Source: an uncultured Desulfobacterales bacterium
Lineage (GTDB): Bacteria; Desulfobacterota; Desulfobacteria; Desulfobacterales; JAFDCJ01
Direction of reading: 5' to 3'
DNA: 39,684 nt
Assembly: GCA_945787595.1 (NCBI GenBank)
Contig: CALZJV010000023.1
Span: 1 to 39,684 of the forward strand
Shown here: positions 8,866-16,794 of the stretch, piece by piece
Numbering within the stretch: the first letter of the stretch is position 1
Layout of the letters: each line of letters begins with the position of its first letter
Made by a program: the position numbers and the translations under genes
Notes under the pieces: model-generated
Seen by the model: the letters and a program-made list of their open reading frames with translations, nothing else
Database searches by the model: none
Told to the model about the DNA's origin: nothing

Positions 8866-11388
8866 ATGGAGACAAAGAAATTATACCCTTCTGTTATCGA
8901 GAAATCGTTATTTTCATGGGTATTTTCCGACCATCTGAAGCTAAAGATTATATTGTTGCTGACCATACTCGTCACGGTATTCACCAGGGTATTTCCCCTG
9001 GAAATGCAAAAGCGTATCGTCAACCAGGCCATTAATTTTAAGGCTATCGATTTGTTGCTGCTCTACTGCGGTTTGTACCTTGCGGCCGTCATCATCAATA
9101 GCGCGCTCAAATTCCTCATCAGCATTCTACAAACCATCATCGGGCAACGGGCTGCGGCCGGTATGCGAAAGGAATTGTATCGTCACGTCCTCAATTTACC
9201 GCTTACGTTTTTCAGAAGAACCCAACCGGGGATGGTGGTCCAGTCTTTTAGCACCGAGCTGGCCACCGCCGGAGATTTTGTGGGTATGGCCGTCGCGATA
9301 CCCGTGACCAGTGTTTTGACCCTGATTGCCTTTGCCGTTTATCTTCTATGGCTGAACCCGCTTTTGGCGGCCGTTTCGTTTGCTGTCTATCCATTCGCCG
9401 TCTTCCTGATTCCCTGGCTGCAGAAACGGGCCAACCTGGAAAATACAAAGCGGGTGGATGCCTCCCGCAACCTTTCCAGCAAAATCGTGGAAGCGGTCTC
9501 CGGCATCCATGAAATTCAGACAAACTGCGCCTACCCGGTCGAAAATCGCAAATTCGGCGCTATTGTGGACGAATTGCTGAAAATCAGAATTGTCTGGAAC
9601 CTTTACCGCCAGGGGATCAAGGTGATCAGCAATTTTTTTACAAATTTCACTCCGTTTCTCATCTTTATCCTGGGCGGCTATCTGGCCATCAACGGTCGCC
9701 TGGAGCTGGGTGCCCTGGTGGCATTTTTGTCCGCCCAGGAAAAAGTTTTCGATCCCTGGCGAGAACTCATCGATTTTTATCAGTCTTACCAGGAAGCCTC
9801 CGTAAGTTACAGCCGCACCATGGAATTTTTTGATGAAACCCCCGAATTCGCCATCGAGCCCATTGACCGTAAACCCTATCAGCTAACGGGAAATATCGAG
9901 GTTAACAATCTGTCCTTTAACACTGAGGAAGGCATCCGACTGCTGGATAATATAAATTTATCCGTCAGTCCGGGCGAGCAATTGGCCCTCGTCGGCTTTT
10001 CGGGCAGCGGCAAGAGCACCCTGGCCCTGTGTATCGGTCAGCTTTTCAAATACACCGAGGGGCATCTTAAAATCGACAACCAGGAAGTCAGCCGGCTGTC
10101 CAAACAGGACATCGCCTATAACACCGGCTTTGTCTCCCAGACACCGTTTATCTTCGATGGAACCATCGCCGAAAACCTCCTTTTCGGGTGCGTTGCCCAG
10201 GTTGAGGGCAGCGGGAATGGTTCGTCCCGCAAGCTGCCGGAGCTTGACGAAATGATCGCGGTCATCCAGCAAACCGGCATTTTCCCCGATGTCCTGCGTT
10301 TCGGTCTCAATTCTGTGCTCGATCGCTCAAAATATTCAAATCTGGTACCCCCTCTCATCCGGGTCCGCAAAAAACTGAGCCGCCGCTTGAATGTAGCGCT
10401 GGCCGATTATGTGGAATTTTTTGACAAACAAAAATATCTTTCTTATTCCAGTCTGGCACAAAATCTGACGTTCGGTTCTTCCAACCAGGAATCTTTCAGT
10501 GAAAAAAAATTGTCCGGCAACAGCTACTTTCTGGACTTTCTGGACGAAGCTGATTTGAGACCGCCCCTGCTGGACCTCGCGGCCCGTTTGTGTATTCAGA
10601 CCATCAGCATCCTGGGAAACCTGCCGCCGGACGAACTTTTTTTCATGCAAAGCCCCATCGGAGGGGATGAGCTGGATGACTACAAAACGGTGGCAGAGCA
10701 ACTGAAAACCACCAAACCGGGATCGCTGCCGCCCCTTGAACAACAAAAGTTGCTTAAATTAGCGCTGGGATTCATTCCCGGCAGACATAAGATGATCGCT
10801 TTGCCGGAGAGTCTAGAACAACGGATACTCAAAGCCCGCACCCGGTTCAGAGAAAAAATTTCCGTTGAATTCCCGCAAGCTTTTTCATTTTACCGGAAAT
10901 CGGAATACATTTTTTCCCACACCATCCGCAACAATATCTTCTTTGGAAGATTGAAAACCACCAATCCCCAGATACAGGACACGATCAACGAGCAGGTTGT
11001 TCAGTTGCTGATCGAAGAAGGTATTTTGGAAACCATGGTTGAGATCGGCATGCAGTTTCAGGTCGGCAGCAAGGGCGATCGGCTTTCCGGCGGCCAGCGT
11101 CAAAAACTGGCCATCGCCCGAGCTTTTTTGAAGAAACCGCGGATCTTGATCATGGACGAAGCCACTTCGGCGCTCGACAACAAATCCCAGACGCGCATCC
11201 AAACCCTTCTGGACACCCACTGGAAGGGAAAAGCCACCTTGATTGCCGTTGTCCATCGTCTGGACATAATAAAGAATTTCGATAAAATTGGGGTGATGAA
11301 ATCCGGAAAAATTGAAGAAATCGGGTCTTACGAAGAGCTGATGGAAAAAAAAGGCTTGTTATATGAACTCGTTACGGGCAAAAGGTAG
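8866..11388 (+). CDS. ABC exporter (TMD-NBD fusion) with a 250-residue insertion in the ATPase domain
   Basis: This 840-residue protein has an N-terminal six-helix exporter domain (about 30-310), then one ATPase domain: Walker A GFSGSGKST at 377-385, Q-loop Gln 425, signature LSGGQRQ starting at 740, Walker B ILIMDEAT near 760-767 and H-loop His 797. In usual exporters the Q-loop and signature are about 60 residues apart; here they are about 315 apart. The segment that normally follows the Q-loop appears three times: GTIAENLLFG (432), SSLAQNLTFG (528) and HTIRNNIFFG (685), each followed by a helical stretch. All catalytic motifs are present, so it is probably active. The start is supported by TAAGGAG at 8850. 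The substrate is unknown, and no partner half-transporter lies nearby. Confidence 0.9.
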   Translation: METKKLYPSVIEKSLFSWVFSDHLKLKIILLLTILVTVFTRVFPLEMQKRIVNQAINFKAIDLLLLYCGLYLAAVIINSALKFLISILQTIIGQRAAAGMRKELYRHVLNLPLTFFRRTQPGMVVQSFSTELATAGDFVGMAVAIPVTSVLTLIAFAVYLLWLNPLLAAVSFAVYPFAVFLIPWLQKRANLENTKRVDASRNLSSKIVEAVSGIHEIQTNCAYPVENRKFGAIVDELLKIRIVWNLYRQGIKVISNFFTNFTPFLIFILGGYLAINGRLELGALVAFLSAQEKVFDPWRELIDFYQSYQEASVSYSRTMEFFDETPEFAIEPIDRKPYQLTGNIEVNNLSFNTEEGIRLLDNINLSVSPGEQLALVGFSGSGKSTLALCIGQLFKYTEGHLKIDNQEVSRLSKQDIAYNTGFVSQTPFIFDGTIAENLLFGCVAQVEGSGNGSSRKLPELDEMIAVIQQTGIFPDVLRFGLNSVLDRSKYSNLVPPLIRVRKKLSRRLNVALADYVEFFDKQKYLSYSSLAQNLTFGSSNQESFSEKKLSGNSYFLDFLDEADLRPPLLDLAARLCIQTISILGNLPPDELFFMQSPIGGDELDDYKTVAEQLKTTKPGSLPPLEQQKLLKLALGFIPGRHKMIALPESLEQRILKARTRFREKISVEFPQAFSFYRKSEYIFSHTIRNNIFFGRLKTTNPQIQDTINEQVVQLLIEEGILETMVEIGMQFQVGSKGDRLSGGQRQKLAIARAFLKKPRILIMDEATSALDNKSQTRIQTLLDTHWKGKATLIAVVHRLDIIKNFDKIGVMKSGKIEEIGSYEELMEKKGLLYELVTGKR

Positions 11389-11861
11389 GCGGCCGCCGGC
11401 TTGCTAAACGAAATTTCCTTCCTATAAGGTAACCGTTCACGGGTTCAGAGGTTCAGGGTTCAAAGATTAATAATTAACCGAAAATCGGAACTTAAAAAAT
11501 CTATGGCCTGATAGAGAGAGACTATTTTGTATGTAACTACGGCATATAGGGTCAAGGTAAGACTACACATAATCCTGCCGTAGCTTTAACCTGGCAATGA
11601 ACTTTGACAGGGTGCTCTGCCGCTCGTGGTTTCATTAAGTCCTGACTGGTCCTGTGAAATTTTCCAAAATAAATTCTATTCTACAGGACTGGCCTTTGAG
11701 TAAGGTTGACGAAAAAATGGCAACCCTGGACAGTGAACCCCTGGCCCAGACCCGGATCAAAAGTGAGTGCCTTTTATCCAACGGTCGCATCGGTTTGAGT
11801 CCACCCAAGTGTATCAAAGTAGTCGCACCAGGGCAGGCCTGAACCTTTGAACGCCTACCAA
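11389..11861. repeat. Convergent spacer with GGTTCA-type repeats
   Basis: This lies between the ends of the ABC exporter (+) and the Usp gene (-). At 11431-11466 it carries repeated GGTTCA words in a period near seven, of the same kind as at 29441, 35701 and 35862. An 8-base inverted repeat (CTACGGCA at 11537, TGCCGTAG at 11576) follows. A 62-codon open frame at 11654-11842 has no recognisable product or ribosome site. Confidence 0.55.
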
Positions 11862-12806
11862 CTAAGGAACCAGGCAGACCGCCATATCCGAGGCTTCATC
11901 CAGTACTTTCCTGGCAATACTTCCCATAGAAAAATCCTTTACATTGGAGTACCCTCTTTTGCCCAAAACAACCGTACCAATGCCATTGTTGCGGGCCTCA
12001 TCGAGAATATCCCGGGCGGTATTACGGCTGCCATCGATCACCTTGATTGCAGCCTGGCGCTCGGCCAATCCGGCTTTGAGCAGCATTTCTTTTGATTTCT
12101 TCAGATACGGCGCAACCACTTCTCCGGCTTTATGTTGCAAGAGTTTTTTGAATTCAGGAAATTCTTCGACAACTTCTTTGGGGATAAAGCGCCTTAAATC
12201 CCGTTTTGCGTGAAATACCGTTAGGTCTGCACCGGTCCCGGAAAGCATATATCCGCAGTGATCAACGGCCCGCAGCGCATTTTCTGAATGGTCGACCGCC
12301 AAAAGCACATCGCCGTTTTTCACGAAGCCCTTGACCATCCAAATCGGACACGTTTTGGCATATTCCAGCACTTTATTTGCGATCTCTCCGGTAAAAAATG
12401 CGTGGAGCCGGGTACGTCCCCGGGACGAAATGATCAATGCATCTGCCCGATTGCCTTCCGCCCAATTACAAATATCACGGGCAATTCCCACGCGTCGTTC
12501 CTGATAGACCGTCTCAACGGCCTGTTTGGCAAATCCCATTTTGACAAGTTTGTTTTTGGCATCCGTCAGCAGTCGCTCGGCTAAGCCGATGTTCTTTTTT
12601 TTAAGATTTTGTAATTGTTCTCTTATCTTGGCGTCTTTTCTGCTTTCTTCGATAAAAACAGGCGGCAAGCCTGGCAATACATGCAACAATGTAACTTTTA
12701 AATTGTGTTTCGGGCCAAACATCAGATTGGTATAATCCAGCGATCTTAGGGAGTTCTCTGATCCATCAACAGGTACGACGATCATTTTTTGTTTTTCTAC
12801 AGCCAT
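11862..12806 (-). CDS. Tandem universal stress protein (two UspA domains)
   Basis: This is a 314-residue cytoplasmic protein made of two UspA folds, roughly 1-160 and 161-314. The first has IVVPVDGSENSLRSLDY at the start and ISSRGRTRLHAFFTGEIANKVLE, close to the ATP-binding G-2x-G-9x-G pattern. The second has LLAVDHSENALRAVDH and LGKRGYSNVKDFSMGSIARKVLD. The family binds nucleotides and is induced under growth arrest or stress. The ribosome site GGAGGAGGG lies 8 bases before the ATG. A long hairpin sits just upstream of that site, which may affect translation or message stability. The gene follows the diadenylate cyclase gene on the same strand, 220 bp downstream. Confidence 0.92.
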   Translation of the reverse strand: MAVEKQKMIVVPVDGSENSLRSLDYTNLMFGPKHNLKVTLLHVLPGLPPVFIEESRKDAKIREQLQNLKKKNIGLAERLLTDAKNKLVKMGFAKQAVETVYQERRVGIARDICNWAEGNRADALIISSRGRTRLHAFFTGEIANKVLEYAKTCPIWMVKGFVKNGDVLLAVDHSENALRAVDHCGYMLSGTGADLTVFHAKRDLRRFIPKEVVEEFPEFKKLLQHKAGEVVAPYLKKSKEMLLKAGLAERQAAIKVIDGSRNTARDILDEARNNGIGTVVLGKRGYSNVKDFSMGSIARKVLDEASDMAVCLVP

Positions 12807-12831
12807 TGTGTTTCCCTCCTCCAGTTTCTAT

Positions 12832-12870
12832 AAGTGGTTTAAAACCTCATCTGAGGTTTTGAAACCACTT
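12832..12870 (-). promoter_or_regulatory. Long hairpin in the usp leader
   Basis: The arms 12832-12849 and 12852-12870 are fully complementary apart from a single bulged base, with a two-base loop. On the usp message the hairpin ends about 8-10 bases before the GGAGGAGGG ribosome site. There is no following T-run on either strand, so it is not a standard terminator. It could be an RNA stability element, an operator, or the processed end of the upstream transcript. Confidence 0.7.
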
Positions 12871-13027
12871 CTAACTTAATAGAGATAGACAGAACGATAT
12901 AAATCATTGCGTATACATACACAGCGTTTTGCATATTTTATTCTATGCGGAAGTTTTAAGATCAAAAATTTAAGGGGTGAATAGACAGTTTATTATGACG
13001 CTGTGTATAAATCGTCCATTATTGAGT

Positions 13028-14206
13028 TCAATTGGTTTTCTGTTTTTCCCTTAACACGAAGAATATTTCATCAGGTTCAATCCTAATGATATCGACGTTC
13101 TTACTGGGTAGCGTAATCTTATTCCTTGAAATACGAAAGGTCCTGACACCATAACCGGCTAACGATAGATCAACTTTCACCTGAACATTTCTGGCGTTCA
13201 ATGTGCTGGCATCCTTACGCAGACCGCGCGCGGTAATTGTTATCTCCGGCTTAATCGGTTCCAGAATCTCCATCTTGGCGGACAGATTTTCCATTTCAAC
13301 AGGGACCTTGAAACTCACAACAAAATTCTGCTGACCGGCCAGGAAAAACCAACCGACTGTCACTATACCCAAGGTGATTAGTTTCAGACGCCATTGATGA
13401 ACAAAAACCAGGTACATTCTGTGCCAGGACCTTTGATCCTTGCGCTCTTTCGGCGTCATCAGCTCGTCGAGGGCTTTTATAAGATCGGCAGGATCTTCAA
13501 TTGATCCGATCAGTCCTTCTCTCACCAGGGAGACCTGGCCACGCTCCTCGGAGATGACGACAGCCCAGGCATCACAGCGCTCAACAACTCCCAGGGCTGC
13601 CCGATGTCTGGTTCCATAATCTTTTGGAAGACCTTCTTGGGAGCTCAACGGTAGATAGCATGAGGTCGCAACAATTCCTCCCTTGCGAATAATCATGGCC
13701 CCGTCATGGAGCGGAGATTCTTTTTGAAAAACACTCATGATGATTTCAGGGGTGGGCTGTCCTTCCAAGGGAATTCCGCCGGTAATCCATTCGCCGACCC
13801 AATCGTTGCGCTCAATGATAATCAAAGCGCCGATTCTGTTTTTGGCCAATTTAAAGCACGCTTCAGTCAACGTCTCGACCCAGACTGCCGGGTTAGAAGA
13901 TTTACGCCAGCTTAGCCTCTGAAAAGGGTTGAATCTCTCGAGAAATTGACGAATTTCAGGTTGAAACAATATTATCAGCAAAATAATCAAAACCTGCCAT
14001 AGAATCTGGAACATCCATGTCGTCAGGAATAACCCCCATGTCTGGGCAGCGGTGAATATGATTCCCAGGGCAAGCAGGCCGATAAGGGCTTTGAATGCCT
14101 TGGTACTGCGAAACCATATATACAAATAATAGACGACAACCGTGATAAACAGAATATCCAGAACATCTTGAGGCCGGATATGGCTTACTATCGCAATAAT
14201 ATTCAA
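13028..14206 (-). CDS. cdaA: Membrane diadenylate cyclase fused to a YbbR-type domain
   Basis: This 392-residue protein would make cyclic di-AMP from two ATP. Three N-terminal helices span about residues 15-80, as in CdaA (TIGR00159 family). The DAC domain follows with DGAMIIRKG near 168 and GTRHRAALG near 199, the two catalytic signatures. Beyond residue 262 a further hydrophobic helix (ITLGIVTVGWFFLAG) leads into about 100 residues typical of YbbR/CdaR repeats (VPVEMENLS, EITITARGL, VQVKVDLSLAGYG). In Bacillota the cyclase and its YbbR-domain regulator CdaR are separate adjacent genes; here they are one polypeptide. The ATG at 14204-14206 opens MNIIAIVSHIRPQD. Both DAC signatures are complete, so it is probably active. 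Confidence 0.9.
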   Translation of the reverse strand: MNIIAIVSHIRPQDVLDILFITVVVYYLYIWFRSTKAFKALIGLLALGIIFTAAQTWGLFLTTWMFQILWQVLIILLIILFQPEIRQFLERFNPFQRLSWRKSSNPAVWVETLTEACFKLAKNRIGALIIIERNDWVGEWITGGIPLEGQPTPEIIMSVFQKESPLHDGAMIIRKGGIVATSCYLPLSSQEGLPKDYGTRHRAALGVVERCDAWAVVISEERGQVSLVREGLIGSIEDPADLIKALDELMTPKERKDQRSWHRMYLVFVHQWRLKLITLGIVTVGWFFLAGQQNFVVSFKVPVEMENLSAKMEILEPIKPEITITARGLRKDASTLNARNVQVKVDLSLAGYGVRTFRISRNKITLPSKNVDIIRIEPDEIFFVLREKQKTN

Positions 14207-14344
14207 TTCTTTAATCTTTCTTGCTGCAGTTTTTCTTTACTTTTTTTTCAAGTTTTAATTGAAATTGACATTCGAACAAAAAAATACTTATCCTGATCCG
14301 GGTTCAAGTACAATACCAAGATCATTTAAAAAGGAAATTTACCG

Positions 14345-14470
14345 ATGCCAGAATATCCGCTCAAATGGATCACAGAAAATCTAGCCGTTGGCTACGTTCC
14401 TATATCACTTACAGATCTTGAAATGATACGACTTAGGAAACCATCAATTTTCTTTATCATCCGAGTTTAA
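14345..14470 (+). pseudogene. N-terminal remnant, possibly a dual-specificity phosphatase-like protein
   Basis: An ATG with AAAGGAA about 10 bases upstream opens a 41-codon frame: MPEYPLKWITENLAVGYVPIS and onward, then stops. The pattern KWITxNLAVGxxP resembles the start of tyrosine or dual-specificity phosphatase-like proteins, but no catalytic CX5R motif follows. It looks like the first 30 or so codons of a gene whose remainder is lost. The family guess rests on memory of this N-terminal pattern alone. Confidence 0.4.
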
Positions 14471-14504
14471 AGAAAATTCAAACTTTTCGAATTTACCAAG
14501 TCTC

Positions 14505-14675
14505 TCAGGCGTTATCCAGAAGGCTTTTGATCGCTGCGCCTTCTATTTTTTCTTTCTCCAGCAATATTTTTACCCCCTTTTCGAGGCATTTACAAACGGT
14601 TCCTTTTTGTCGAATTTCTGTCTTAGACTCTCCGTCTGAAAAAATACCAAAGGGTGGATGTAAAGCTTCGCCCTC
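14505..14675 (-). pseudogene. C-terminal coding remnant, possibly of an FtsH/AAA-type protein
   Basis: On the minus strand a 56-codon open stretch ends LEKGVKILLEKEKIEG, then AAIKSLLDNA and a stop. The composition (LEKG, LLEKE, IEG) resembles the C-terminal helices of FtsH-like proteases, but there is no upstream domain and a stop lies immediately before it. There is no start codon or ribosome site. It is reported as a probable coding relic, with the family uncertain. Confidence 0.3.
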
Positions 14676-15444
14676 TCAGTTCCAAACCTTAAGGGGTTTT
14701 AAACCATTTTTTTTAAACCGATTTATTCAGCAACCAATGTCATGAAAAAGCGAAAACTTGCTCTCAGCGGCGACGATCTGCTACTCACCCATCTTCTCGG
14801 CATTCTCAAATGGGATTTATTATTAAAACCCCCGATCAACCCCAGACAGGATCAAAAAAGCAATCACCATGCCAGACGAGCAAGCTGATCTTTTCGATCG
14901 TGTTGAATTGTACACCTACAAGACAAGAAAATTATGTAACTATCAGAAATATAATTTAAAACTGAAAATAGAAAATTAACTTGCAGGGAAGATATGTAAG
15001 AAAAAGTCCGATCAAAAGCCAATGCAAATTTGATCTGCAGGGAACTCTGAGTTCTTATTTCCTGATTGTCGGAACTCAACCTTCCGCTTTGTTCATATTC
15101 TACCGTAGATCCAGCTTTTGATCGAAGCACGGAAAGAAATTGAGCGGATAGGGTTTTTGCAGCTTCTATGTTGCCAAAGATTTGCGGTAGGCGACTACGG
15201 CTTGACTTCGGTTGAGCTCCCTTCGGCCGTGAACTCTGAACTCAGGGTCGAAGACAGTCGATGCCCGCCCTTGTACGCCTTGAAGCTGCAGCATCCCTCC
15301 AGAGGCGGATCTGCGATCTCGACTTTTACAGCATCAGAGTAACCTCTTGATAAAAGGTTAATTGATGAATTTAACAAAACGGATTCCGATGTCAAGCGGA
15401 TTTCATCTGCTTGCATTCATTTTCAAAATCGAGTATTTAAACCC
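14676..15444. other. Gene-poor stretch
   Basis: These roughly 770 bases hold no convincing gene. Short open frames at 14742, 15118 and 15195 have no recognisable product and no ribosome sites. With the two remnants just to the left, it looks like old coding sequence now eroded. A TTGACA-like element on the minus strand near 15390 has no gene to serve. Confidence 0.5.
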
Positions 15445-16655
15445 ATGGCACAACCTCTAATTCAGTTTAAAGATGTCTTCAAGAAATTCGGCGACAGCCG
15501 GGTGCTCCAGGGCGTCAGTCTGTGCATTAATAAAGGTGAAATTACAACGATCATTGGCAAAAGCGGTGAAGGCAAGAGTGTACTGCTAAAACATATGATC
15601 GGTCTCATGCATCCTGATGCGGGAGAAATAGTTCTGGATGGGCGATCTTTGTCCAAAATGAAATTTTCCGAGATAGATAAACTCAGAGGAAAATTCAGCT
15701 ATGTGTTTCAGGATACGGCCCTTTTCGACTCCATGACTGTCTCTGACAACATCGCTCTTCCCCTGCGGGAAGGGACATCTTTGCCGAAACGGAAATCAGG
15801 AAACGGGTTGAAAACCAGATGCAACTGTTTGAGCTGGAAGATATTCAAGACAAATATCCCGCTCAGATATCCGGCGGTATGAAGCGGCGGGTGGCTCTGG
15901 CAAGGGCCCTGGTGACGGATCCGGAGGTGGTCCTGCTGGATGAACCGACCACGGGTCTTGATCCCATCCGCAGAAATGCGGTCTACGCCCTGATTGTCGG
16001 CTTCCAGAAGAAATTCGGCTTTAGCGCGGTGATGATCAGTCATGAAATCCCCGATGTCTTTTATTTCTCCCAAAGGATCATCATGCTGGATCAGGGCAAA
16101 ATCCGGTTCGAAGGCTCCCCCGAAGAGATTCGGCGGTGTGACGACCCGCCGGTTCGGCAGTTCATCCGGGGCCTGGAAAAACCGCGTGATGCCCTGACCG
16201 GCATGGCCACCCAGCTTCAGGGAGAGCGAAAAGTCCAGGAAGAACTGGCGCGCCTGCAAAGCGACCAAATCACCGTCTCCGCAGTCATGCTCACCGTTGA
16301 AAACATAGAAGAGCTCATCGAAAAAATGGGACCCGTGGCGGGCCCAATCATGCTTAAAAACTTTGCCGTACAAATAAAGCAGCGCCTTGATATTACAGAT
16401 TCCTGCTCCCGGTACAGCCTAGACAGGATACTTGTCGTTCTGCACAACGCCGATATGGATGGGGCCCGGAGGTTCGCTACACGACTGGCCCGGGAGTTGA
16501 AGGCCAAAGACCTTTTAAACGGTTATGAAGGCGCTGATATGGCTATTCGAATCAGCGCCGGCTATGCTCAGGCAGATGAGGACAGCCTTATTAAAGAAGT
16601 TCTGGCTAAAGCGGAATCGAAAGACAGCCGCTATTTCGAATTTGAATTGAATTGA
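15445..16655 (+). pseudogene. mlaF: MlaF-like ABC ATPase with degenerate GGDEF-like C-terminal domain, frameshifted
   Basis: Frame 1 from 15445 gives an MlaF-type ATPase start: IIGKSGEGKSVLLKHMIG (Walker A) and the Q-loop VFQDTALFDSMTV. Near 15769-15774 the match jumps to the next frame (DIFAETEIRKRVENQ), then ISGGMKRRVALARAL (signature) and VVLLDEPTTGLDP (Walker B). One missing base, a GAAGGG where GAAAGGG would keep frame, explains it. After the usual MlaF end, about 130 residues follow with GGDEF-domain layout (AVMLTVENIEELI, SRYSLDRILVVLHNADMDGAR, MAIRISAGYA), but the GGDEF motif itself is SLDRI, so no cyclase activity is expected. MlaF energises phospholipid transport with MlaE/MlaD, which are not in this window. 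It may be a real mutation or a sequence error. Confidence 0.8.
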
Positions 16656-16794
16656 TGCCCCGATTTGCAATTCGTAGCCATGGCGAGAATCCTCGACCCT
16701 ATTTGACGAAACTTAAGCTGCAGAAAAATGAAACAGGTTCGAGCGGGTAAGACAATGACAGCCGGATAAATATTTCGAAATCAGATTTTTATTC

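Noticed and set aside
11654..11842. 62-codon open frame in the spacer after the ABC exporter
   Set aside because: It has no ribosome site and merges into repeat words; not supported as a gene.
14742..14885. 47-codon plus-strand open frame starting KKRKLALSGDD
   Set aside because: There is no ribosome site and no recognisable protein; it lies within an eroded stretch.
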